A program made the position numbers and the translations under genes. From a bacterium (GTDB lineage: Bacteria; Verrucomicrobiota; Kiritimatiellia; UBA8416), in contig JAIFLS010000041.1 of assembly GCA_020048935.1 (NCBI GenBank), positions 1 to 19,591 on the forward strand: DNA of 19,591 nucleotides, given 5' to 3'. Below are positions 12,947 to 19,591 of the stretch, one piece after another. The notes under the pieces are model-generated. The model had not been told where the DNA came from. It did not search any database and was given only the letters and a program-made list of their open reading frames with translations. The first letter of the stretch is position 1. Every line of letters begins with the position of its first letter.

Positions 12947-14116
12947 CTAATAACGCCCCAGCAGGTAGGCGGCGAGAGCGAGGAAGAAGAGGCCGAGGAG
13001 CGTTTTGCTGAAGGGGACGTTCTTGCGGCTGAGCTTAAGCATGACCGGAGTGGTGAGGCCGTAGCGGGTCAGCACGATGGCCACCAGGAGCGGTATGATA
13101 AACATGGCGTTGTAGAGCAGGAGCAGCCCCCAGACGCGAGCCTGGAAAATGCCGCCGCCTCCTGCGTCGCGGATGACCAGCGCCATGGTCGGCACATAGA
13201 CCTGGCCGGTGCAGACGGTCTCGAGCGCGGTGACAAGAGCGCCCGTCCCCACGCCTGCCAGCAGGAGGCGGCGACTTCTGACGCCCTTTCGCAGTACCCC
13301 GTTGATGAGTTTCTTGACCGTTGCCGGAAGTTGCACGGATACATCTTCAGGACGATGTGATCGGCGGTAGCGATAGGCATCCCGAAAGGAGAGAACCGCA
13401 AGGAGCAGAAGAATCAGAGCCAGTACGGTTTCAAAAACGGAACGTGCCGCAGGATAGGCCTCAAGCATGTGCAGGGATCGTAGGAGGCCGAGCCCGATGG
13501 CGGTATAGGTGGCAAACGAGGCAAACGCGAAGGCGCCGCCCATGAGCAGCACGCCCCTACCGCGGACGCCAGCCGTTGTGAGCATACTCATGAAGAATAC
13601 CAGGGTAGATATGGAGCAGGGGTTGATGCCGTCAACCAGCCCGGCGAAAAGCACGGCGGGCAAGGTAAAGGTCTTCAACCGTTCGGTTGCCGCTTCGGTG
13701 GTGTCGCCGACATGCCACGAGATCGGCAACGGCGGCGACCAGCCCGGGGTCATGCGCTGTTCGATCAGCCGGTCCATCATTGACGGCAACCCGCTGCGGA
13801 TGGCATCGAATCCACACAGCGCATTGGTGTAGTCGATAAACATGGAGACGGAACTGTTCCGCGTAACACCGACGGCATTCTGGTAGGCGATCAGCCTGAC
13901 GACATTCGAGGCCACGCCGGTATCATGCTGCCGCATCTGGAAGAACCCCTCATAGCGGGTGTGCAAATCCGGCATGATTTCGCGCGAAACGCGGCCGCAC
14001 TCGGGGCAGCCGGGTTCGTAAAAGTAGTCGATGATCACGGGCGGGAGCGCGTTTTCCCCCATGACCCGACACCCAACGCATAAGAGGACGGCGATTCCGG
14101 CCAGCCAGGGTTTCAT
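12947..14116 (-). CDS. Thioredoxin-fold domain fused to a CcdA/DsbD-type membrane thiol transporter
   Basis: The 389-residue product has a signal sequence (about 1-20) and then a periplasmic thioredoxin-like domain with a CPEC redox motif in DYFYEPGCPECGRV (C37, C40). A membrane domain of about six helices begins near residue 150. The membrane part carries the paired cysteines expected of CcdA/DsbD: C167 in GINPCSI and C302 in LETVCTGQVYVP. These pass reducing equivalents from cytoplasmic thioredoxin across the inner membrane. The protein therefore probably delivers electrons to its own periplasmic CXXC and on to unknown partners, such as cytochrome c maturation or disulfide repair. Its ATG overlaps the stop of the DUF1573 gene (ATGA), so the two are coupled. 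VGC at 14-16 resembles a lipobox but lacks the usual -3 residue. Confidence 0.85.
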   Translation of the reverse strand: MKPWLAGIAVLLCVGCRVMGENALPPVIIDYFYEPGCPECGRVSREIMPDLHTRYEGFFQMRQHDTGVASNVVRLIAYQNAVGVTRNSSVSMFIDYTNALCGFDAIRSGLPSMMDRLIEQRMTPGWSPPLPISWHVGDTTEAATERLKTFTLPAVLFAGLVDGINPCSISTLVFFMSMLTTAGVRGRGVLLMGGAFAFASFATYTAIGLGLLRSLHMLEAYPAARSVFETVLALILLLLAVLSFRDAYRYRRSHRPEDVSVQLPATVKKLINGVLRKGVRSRRLLLAGVGTGALVTALETVCTGQVYVPTMALVIRDAGGGGIFQARVWGLLLLYNAMFIIPLLVAIVLTRYGLTTPVMLKLSRKNVPFSKTLLGLFFLALAAYLLGRY

Positions 14117-14901
14117 GGTGACGGCGACCCCGTTCCTTGAGGCGGGATCACGCGGATCGGGATCGAGAGTGGCGGTTCGCCTGCCCGATCAGTATAGAAC
14201 AGGATAATCGCGCCATCCAGATTATCCGATGGCAGCAGTCCCGAGATTTCGACCCGCCAGCCCGCTTCACCGAACGGGGTCTGCGATTTGATTTGCGCAT
14301 TGCCCGGCAGGGAAACCCCCTGGATCGCAAACGGCGTCCGGCTTCGGGATCGCAGTGCCACATAGCGAGTGACGGGTGCGGCGGGAGCCCCTGACAGGAT
14401 GACGGTCAGATGCTGAGGTGCAACCACAATATCATGGATCTCATCTGAACCATCCTTGGCTGATGGTTGCGCCGGATCGCCTAAGACCACTTGACTCGCG
14501 GTATCCACCGAACCGGTTACCACCCCCGTCAACCGGAGCATCATGTGCGGTTGCCGGGGGTCGTTGGTCGCCACATAAATGCTCTTGTTGAGCGGACCGC
14601 GGCGTCCCTTGACCGACAGTTTCACGTTCAGCAGCGTATTCGAGCCAGGCGGCACCTGCTGATCGCGCAGTGAGGCAGTCGCCCCGCAGCAGGCGCGCAA
14701 CTGACCAAAGGTCAGCATCCCCTCCCCTTGATTATCAAGGGAAAAGTCATGCACAACCGTATCGGTATCACTGACGACCCCGAAATCAAATGTGGCTACA
14801 TCGCAAACCACACGCGGGGGGGCCGGGACGGCAACAGCCCATCTGCCGGAAGCGGCAAGGACCACTCCAAACACAAGTGCATATTTAATATCCAGTCTCA
14901 T
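14113..14901 (-). CDS. Secreted DUF1573 protein
   Basis: The 262-residue product has a signal peptide (MRLDIKYALVFGVVLAASGRWAVA when read in two parts) and an Ig-like DUF1573 domain at about residues 35-125. The domain shows FDFGVVSDTDTVVHDF, the cysteine motif RACCGATAS, VPPGSNTLLNVKL, GPLNKSIYVATNDP and the closing LRLTGVV. Such domains are exported and have no known enzymatic role. The C-terminal half (VVAPQHLTVILSG..., ISGLLPSDNLDGAIILFYTD) looks like a second beta-rich domain. The ATG at 14899-14901 gives the cleanest signal peptide. The frame stays open far upstream only because it lies antisense to the response regulator gene. It overlaps the thiol-transporter gene by 4 bp, and the CC pair could be a substrate of that protein. 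Confidence 0.8.
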   Translation of the reverse strand: MRLDIKYALVFGVVLAASGRWAVAVPAPPRVVCDVATFDFGVVSDTDTVVHDFSLDNQGEGMLTFGQLRACCGATASLRDQQVPPGSNTLLNVKLSVKGRRGPLNKSIYVATNDPRQPHMMLRLTGVVTGSVDTASQVVLGDPAQPSAKDGSDEIHDIVVAPQHLTVILSGAPAAPVTRYVALRSRSRTPFAIQGVSLPGNAQIKSQTPFGEAGWRVEISGLLPSDNLDGAIILFYTDRAGEPPLSIPIRVIPPQGTGSPSP

Positions 14902-15052
14902 GGAGCTGGATAATGCCCACCCACAGCGCAGCCCGTCAAGCCTTTTGGAAGTCTTTTGGTTGCCTGACATGGCCACCATGAGATGGAGGAAACCCGCGCG
15001 ACCAGCCCCTGCCCTGCGCAACACGCCGTTTTCTAAAAAATGAGATTCCGGC

Positions 15053-15079
15053 TTTACAATCCAAGCCTGACTGTATATT
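15053..15079 (+). promoter_or_regulatory. Possible promoter of the response regulator gene
   Basis: TTTACA (15053-15058) and TATATT (15074-15079) each match 5 of 6 consensus bases, but the spacer is only 15 bases. A GGAGA ribosome site (15119-15123) follows, ending six bases before the ATG at 15130. No -24/-12 (GG-N10-GC) sigma-54 site stood out between 14902 and 15129, so autoregulation through sigma-54 is not supported here. Confidence 0.35.
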
Positions 15080-15129
15080 GTTTTCGCGTTGTCAATTATG
15101 GATGCCTGATATTTCGATGGAGACATGTG

Positions 15130-16497
15130 ATGGCCAAAATACTGCTTGTTGATGACGAACCCAGTATACTCAGCGTGCTTTGCACCGTTTTGCGGTCGGA
15201 GGATTATGACGTCACCGCCGCCGCCGACGGTCAGCAGGCGATCGAGCTGGTGAAGAATGGGGACTTCGACCTGGTGATCTCCGATATCCGCATGTCCCCG
15301 ATCAACGGCATGGACATCCTCAAGGTGGTCCATCAGGAGCGTCCGGAAGTGTCCGTGATCATGCTGACCGCCTATGGTTCGGTCGAGACCGCCATCGAGG
15401 CGCTCAAGCTCGGGGCCTTCGACTACGTGACCAAGCCGTTCAAGGTCGACGAGCTGCTGATCACCGTGCAGCGGGCGCTTTCCTACCGAAACGCGCTCAA
15501 CGAGAACGCGACGCTCAAGGAGCAGTTGCAGACCCGCTACCAGTTCGACAACATCATCGCGGAAAGCCCCGCGATGAAGAACGTGTGCGACATGATCCGC
15601 CGCGTGGCCCCCACCGACACCACCGTGCTGATCTACGGCCAGAGCGGCACCGGCAAGGAGTTGATCGCCAAGGCGATCCATGCCTACAGCCTCCGCAGCA
15701 AGAAGAACTTCCTGCCGGTGAACTGCGCAGCCCTGCCCGAACCACTGCTCGAATCCGAGATGTTCGGGCATGTCAAGGGAGCCTTCACCGGAGCCACCTC
15801 CGACAAGGAAGGCCTGTTCGAGGCCGCGAACGGCGGCACGATCTTCCTCGACGAGATCGGTTCGATGCCGATGAGCATCCAGGGCAAGCTGCTGCGCGTG
15901 CTGCAGGAAAAGGAAGTCCGCCGGGTAGGGAGCAACAAGACTGTATCCGTGAGCGCCAGAGTCCTGGCCGCCACGAACACCCCGCTGGAGAAGATGATCG
16001 AGGATGGTACTTTCCGCGAGGATCTCTTCTACCGCATCAGCGTGATCCCGATCGAGATCGCCCCGCTTTGCGAACGCCGCGAGGATATCCTCCCGCTGGT
16101 CTACCATGTCATCAAGAAGGAAACACCGGAAGGCCAGGATTACCCGTCGCTTAGCGCCGATGTCTGCTCCCTGCTGGAAGGCTACAACTGGCCGGGCAAT
16201 GTCCGCGAACTGGAGAATGCAATCAAGCACGCGATGACGTTCTCAAAGGACGGCCATATCACCCGCGACGTACTGCCGCCCAAGATCGCCAACGCGTCCG
16301 CCATGACCGAGGCCGAATCCGGTGCCGAACGTTTCGACGCCTCGCGCGGGCGCTCGCTCAAGGCCTTCCTGCGCGAGCAGGAAAAGAAATACCTGAACCA
16401 GGTGCTGCAGTTCACCGGCGGCGACAAGGAGAAGGCCGCCAAGACCCTGCGCATAAGCCTCGCCACGCTCTACCGCAAGCTGCCCAGCGAGGAATAG
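15130..16497 (+). CDS. Sigma-54-dependent response regulator, NtrC family
   Basis: This 455-residue transcription activator has all three NtrC-type parts. The receiver domain (1-120) has the acidic pair D8/D9, phospho-acceptor D52 in LVISDIRM, T80 and K102 in VTKPFK. The AAA+ domain has Walker A GQSGTGKE (170-177), the sigma-54 contact loop GAFTGA (217-222) and Walker B TIFLDE (237-242). A Fis-type helix-turn-helix lies at the C-terminus (GGDKEKAAKTLRISLATLYRKL). All key residues are intact, so it should be an active, phosphorylation-controlled activator of sigma-54 promoters. The ATG at 15130 is chosen for its GGAGA ribosome site and direct entry into the receiver fold; 30 upstream codons in frame have no homology. 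No cognate histidine kinase is adjacent, so its partner and targets are unknown. Its 3' end overlaps uvrB on the other strand by 28 bp. Confidence 0.94.
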   Translation: MAKILLVDDEPSILSVLCTVLRSEDYDVTAAADGQQAIELVKNGDFDLVISDIRMSPINGMDILKVVHQERPEVSVIMLTAYGSVETAIEALKLGAFDYVTKPFKVDELLITVQRALSYRNALNENATLKEQLQTRYQFDNIIAESPAMKNVCDMIRRVAPTDTTVLIYGQSGTGKELIAKAIHAYSLRSKKNFLPVNCAALPEPLLESEMFGHVKGAFTGATSDKEGLFEAANGGTIFLDEIGSMPMSIQGKLLRVLQEKEVRRVGSNKTVSVSARVLAATNTPLEKMIEDGTFREDLFYRISVIPIEIAPLCERREDILPLVYHVIKKETPEGQDYPSLSADVCSLLEGYNWPGNVRELENAIKHAMTFSKDGHITRDVLPPKIANASAMTEAESGAERFDASRGRSLKAFLREQEKKYLNQVLQFTGGDKEKAAKTLRISLATLYRKLPSEE

Positions 16498-18461
16498 ACC
16501 TGCTGCTTCTTTAACGCCTGCCACTCGTCGCGCAGCGCCGCCGCCCGCTCAAACTCCAGAGCCTGGGCCGCCTCGAGCATCTCGCGCTCCAGCATCTGGA
16601 GAGTCTCGTGCACCGTGTAGGTCTCCCCGGCCTCGGCCAGGACCTTCATCTCAACCTCGCGCTCATCGTAGACCGTGCGAAGGCCCCCGTCAATCGCACG
16701 TATCGCGCTACGCGGGACAATACCGTGCTCACGGTTGTAGGCAAGCTGCCTTTCCCGGCGCTCCGCGGTCAACTGCATCATACGCCGCATCGAGCCGGTC
16801 ACCACGTCGGCATACAGGATCACACGCCCGTCGATATGGCGCGCCGCACGCCCCGCGGTCTGGATCAAGGCCGTGTCGGAACGCAGGAATCCCTCCTTGT
16901 CGGCGTCCAGGATCGCCACCAGCGCCACTTCCGGCAGGTCCAGTCCCTCGCGCAGCAGGTTGATCCCGACCAGGCAGTCGAATCCCCCGCCACGCAGGCG
17001 GTTGAGGATCTCGACGCGTTCAATGGCATCGATGTCGCTGTGCAGGTACTCCACGCGGCAACCCATGCGACGCAGATAGGCGGATAAATCCTCCGCCGTC
17101 CGCTTCGTCAACGTTGAGACCAGTACCCGTTCACCGAGCGAGGCACAGTTCCTGACCTCAGCCATCAAATCGTCGATCTGGTGAGCCAGCGGACGTACAT
17201 CCACCAACGGGTCCACCAGTCCGGTAGGCCGGATCAACTGCCGCACAGGCACACCGGACACCTGGACCTCGTAGGGCCCGGGGGTGGCACTGGTAAAGAC
17301 AATCGGTCCCACCGTCGCCATGAACTCGTCGAACGCCAGCGGACGGTTGTCCCCCGCCGACGGCAGCCGGAAACCATGCTCGATCAGCGTGCCCTTGCGC
17401 GATTGGTCACCGTGGTACATCGCCCGCAACTGGGGCAGGGTCACGTGCGACTCGTCGATCACCGTCAGGAACGGACCGGGGAAGTAATGCAGCAGCGTCG
17501 CGGGCGGCTCTCCCGCCCGTCGTCCGGCCAGGTGCCGGGAGTAATTCTCGATCCCGCTGCAGTAGCCCAGCTCCTTCATCATCTCCAGGTCATAGAGCGT
17601 GCGCTGCCTCACGCGCTGCGCCTCCACCAGCTTGCCCGCTTTCTCGAAATCAGCCACCCGCGCATCGAGTTCCGCGCGGATCGCCGAGAGCGCGTTCTCG
17701 ATCTTGGCGTGCGGCATGACGAAGTGCCGCGCGGGCGAAACCGCCACGCGCTCCAGAGCTCCCAGCACCCGGCCGCTGCCCTCCTCGATCTCGAATAGGC
17801 CGTCGACCTCGTCGCCGAAGAACTGGATCCGCAAGCCCCCGGTGGAATAAGAGGGAAAAATATCCACGGTGTCGCCGCGAACACGGAATGTCCCCGGCTG
17901 CGGTTCGTAATCGTTGCGGGTATACTGGATATCCACGAGCCGGTGCAGCATCTCATCGCGATCCAGCGCCTGCCCGGCCACCACCTGGACCAGCATCTCG
18001 CTATAATCTTCCGGCGACCCCAGTCCGTAGATGCACGAGACCGAGGCGACGATGATCACATCGTCGCGGGACAGTAGCGAGTTTGTGGCCGAAAGCCGCA
18101 GCCGCTCGATCTCCTCGTTGATCGAGGCATCCTTCTCGATGAAGGTGTCGGTCTGGGGAATGTAGGCCTCGGGCTGGTAATAGTCGTAGTAGCTGACGAA
18201 GTACTCGACCGCGTTATCCGGGAAAAACGCTTTAAGCTCGCCATACAACTGCGCCGCCAGGGTCTTGTTGTGCGAGATGACCAGTGCCGGTTTCCCGTAG
18301 GCCGCGATGACGTTGGCCATCGTGTAGGTTTTTCCGGAACCGGTCACGCCTTCCAGTGTCTGGTAGCGTCGTCCATCACGCAGTCCCGCCAGCAGCGAGC
18401 TGATCGCCTGCGGCTGATCGCCGGTCGGCGTGAATCCGGCCTGCAATTTGAATGGCGGCAC
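16470..18461 (-). CDS. uvrB: Excinuclease ABC subunit UvrB
   Basis: UvrB is the damage-verifying helicase-like subunit of nucleotide excision repair; it is loaded by UvrA and recruits the nuclease UvrC. The 663-residue product is close to the usual length (E. coli 673). It has FTPTGDQPQAI, Walker A GVTGSGKT (38-45), the beta-hairpin YYDYYQPEAY, EKDASINEEIERLR, the DESHVTLPQ helicase motif, GINLLREGLDLPEV, the motif VI QTAGRAARH, and a C-terminal UVR motif (EMLEAAQALEFERAAALRDEW) read in two helices. I chose the GTG at 18461-18459, four bases after an AAGGGGGA ribosome site, because no ATG lies near the conserved N-terminus. The frame is open further upstream, but that part overlaps the PAS gene in another frame. 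The PAS gene ends 40 bp before this start. Confidence 0.96.
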   Translation of the reverse strand: MPPFKLQAGFTPTGDQPQAISSLLAGLRDGRRYQTLEGVTGSGKTYTMANVIAAYGKPALVISHNKTLAAQLYGELKAFFPDNAVEYFVSYYDYYQPEAYIPQTDTFIEKDASINEEIERLRLSATNSLLSRDDVIIVASVSCIYGLGSPEDYSEMLVQVVAGQALDRDEMLHRLVDIQYTRNDYEPQPGTFRVRGDTVDIFPSYSTGGLRIQFFGDEVDGLFEIEEGSGRVLGALERVAVSPARHFVMPHAKIENALSAIRAELDARVADFEKAGKLVEAQRVRQRTLYDLEMMKELGYCSGIENYSRHLAGRRAGEPPATLLHYFPGPFLTVIDESHVTLPQLRAMYHGDQSRKGTLIEHGFRLPSAGDNRPLAFDEFMATVGPIVFTSATPGPYEVQVSGVPVRQLIRPTGLVDPLVDVRPLAHQIDDLMAEVRNCASLGERVLVSTLTKRTAEDLSAYLRRMGCRVEYLHSDIDAIERVEILNRLRGGGFDCLVGINLLREGLDLPEVALVAILDADKEGFLRSDTALIQTAGRAARHIDGRVILYADVVTGSMRRMMQLTAERRERQLAYNREHGIVPRSAIRAIDGGLRTVYDEREVEMKVLAEAGETYTVHETLQMLEREMLEAAQALEFERAAALRDEWQALKKQQVYSSLGSLR

Positions 18462-18501
18462 CTTGTCCCCCTTCCCGGTAATTGTCCCAATCCTACTCGT
18501 C

Positions 18502-19591
18502 TCAGTTCTTCTGGCTGCCTTCACGTTCCGCCTTGCTCCGACAGTACGGGCAGACCTCCGTACCAACCGTCGCTGCCGTATGCAGGTCCAGGAAGACATG
18601 GGGCAGCATCCAGTGACCTTTCTTGTCGTTAATGCGTGAACAGTGGTTGCAAACCAGCAGGTCCCCTGAGATCGCCTGTTCCTCAAGCTGCTTGACGTCG
18701 CGCTTCAACTGCCGGTTCTCGTCGGCCAGCGAATGCCGGGTCCGGGTTGCCTCGGTATGCACCTCGTCGCGCTCCCGGTTCCGGCGCACCTGCAAATCCA
18801 GCAAGTCGCGCAGCATGCCACCCACGCGATCATCCTCCTGGATCTGCAGCATGAACCCGGTGATGTCCACCCCGACCGCTTGATAGGCGACAAGCTTCCC
18901 ATCCGCGTCGAAGACGCCCTCCTCACTCCAATGCACCCAACGCCGTCCGGCCGGCAACTCGAACGAAACCTCGTAGGTTGCGAGCGGCTGGTCGCGACAG
19001 ATCAATTCCACGCGGCTACGGACGAAGTCCACCTCGTCGGGTGGTATCGACTTCATGAAGGACGGCCCGGCCAGCGCATCCGCCGAGCCCCCGAAAAACC
19101 GCTGATAGGCTTCGTTCGCGTAGATCAGTTTCCCGCCTGGAAGGAACCGGCAGATCAGCAGCGAGGAGGACTGAAGAAGCCGTTCGGATTGCTGGAAATG
19201 CGTCTGGGCCGATTCACTCAACCCGCCACGATCCGCCACCCCGGCCTCGTCAATCACCACCGCCACCGTATCCCGGTTCGGCAGGAAGAATAGAACCCGC
19301 AGCAGGCGGTCGACACGCGTCGCCTGGGAGACGCCTTGCGCGGAGTGTCCTTTCAGGACAACGGTGTCCAGGGCCGCCCCCCAATCCGCGAGACCGCCCG
19401 GGACCACATCGAAGAAGGGCGTTTCCAGGACGGAGACACGCGCCATACCGATCAGGTCGGCATAACGCCGATTGACACCGCAGACGCGAAATTCCACCGG
19501 GTGACGATAGCGGTCGCGCACAACACGGGCCAACAGCACGCCCATCGGGAAGTGCTCGATGAACAACGAGGCGACGGACTCATCCACAGCG
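18502..19591 (-). CDS. PAS-domain protein with a C-terminal four-cysteine zinc-ribbon-like module (5' end uncertain)
   Basis: About 362 residues are visible. Two PAS-like regions occur: FIEHFPMGVLLARVV...VNRRYADLIGM at the N-terminus, and a clear S-box, LLICRFLPGGKLIYANEAYQRFFG, ending VHWSEEGVFDADGKLVAYQAVGVDIT. A coiled coil (DLQVRRNRERDEVHTEATRTRHSL onward) follows. The C-terminus has CNHCSRINDKKGHW and CPYC, the 'CASCKKIRDDxGYW...CPxC' type module often attached to PAS and GAF sensor proteins. No kinase, GGDEF or DNA-binding output domain is present in the visible part. A GTG at 19585-19587 could be the start, but the frame is open to the window edge, so the gene may extend further. It is 40 bp upstream of uvrB on the same strand and probably shares its transcript. 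Confidence 0.75.
   Translation of the reverse strand, partial: AVDESVASLFIEHFPMGVLLARVVRDRYRHPVEFRVCGVNRRYADLIGMARVSVLETPFFDVVPGGLADWGAALDTVVLKGHSAQGVSQATRVDRLLRVLFFLPNRDTVAVVIDEAGVADRGGLSESAQTHFQQSERLLQSSSLLICRFLPGGKLIYANEAYQRFFGGSADALAGPSFMKSIPPDEVDFVRSRVELICRDQPLATYEVSFELPAGRRWVHWSEEGVFDADGKLVAYQAVGVDITGFMLQIQEDDRVGGMLRDLLDLQVRRNRERDEVHTEATRTRHSLADENRQLKRDVKQLEEQAISGDLLVCNHCSRINDKKGHWMLPHVFLDLHTAATVGTEVCPYCRSKAEREGSQKN

Noticed and set aside
14902..16230. Long minus-strand open frame continuing upstream of the DUF1573 gene
   Set aside because: It lies antisense to the sigma-54 regulator, whose AAA+ motifs are unmistakable. The antisense translation has no recognisable domain, and the DUF1573 signal peptide starts at 14901.
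1..19591. CRISPR arrays, tRNA or rRNA genes, and intact insertion sequences
   Set aside because: I saw no regularly spaced repeat-spacer array, tRNA cloverleaf or rRNA signature. The only transposase trace is the truncated RAYT tail.

Overview
The window looks like a piece of chromosome from a Gram-negative, GC-rich bacterium. The envelope proteins carry signal peptides or a lipobox, and one gene encodes a DsbD/CcdA-type membrane thiol carrier. Three features remind me of the Verrucomicrobiota/Kiritimatiellota (PVC) side of the tree: a secreted helical protein with 'AGDLxxxLAVxxER'-type repeats, a DUF1573 protein, and an intergenic array of 7-bp units. That placement is inference, because there is no rRNA or other marker to settle it.

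Left part (1-5071), all on the minus strand. A compact run reads from right to left: a secreted helical protein, then AraD-type L-ribulose-5-phosphate 4-epimerase, then a PlsC-like acyltransferase, then a single-chain restriction-modification protein. The last two junctions are 4-bp ATGA overlaps. The R-M protein joins a complete m5C DNA methyltransferase to a BsuBI/PstI-type endonuclease. A hairpin-forming array of 7-bp units then separates this run from the start of dnaG, which leaves the window at base 1.

Middle (5072-10351), plus strand. A divergent promoter region with 12-bp tandem repeats leads into an 882-residue protein. It has a KaiC/RecA-like N-terminus without a Walker A motif, a PPDK_N (ATP-grasp) domain and a C-terminal 'GPGRWG' domain. 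It lacks the phosphohistidine and PEP-binding domains of true PEP synthase or PPDK. After a gap holding a REPIN-like inverted repeat come a PEGA lipoprotein and a secreted LpqC/PHB-depolymerase-type esterase, both less GC-rich than the core genes.

Right-centre (10352-14901), minus strand. A large polytopic protein fused to a spermidine-synthase-like domain is broken by an apparent one-base loss in an A6 run. Next to it is the tail of a decayed REP-associated (RAYT-like) transposase with a DnaA-C-like domain. Beyond that is a two-gene unit, coupled by an ATGA overlap, of a DUF1573 protein and a thioredoxin-fold/CcdA fusion.

Right end (15130-19591). A complete sigma-54-dependent NtrC-type response regulator on the plus strand overlaps tail to tail with uvrB on the minus strand. 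uvrB lies 40 bp downstream of a PAS protein that ends in a four-cysteine zinc-ribbon-like module and runs off the right edge.

The most interesting items are the m5C-methyltransferase/BsuBI-PstI fusion locked into a lipid/sugar operon, the KaiC-like/ATP-grasp fusion, and the pairing of a dead RAYT with short hairpin repeats.
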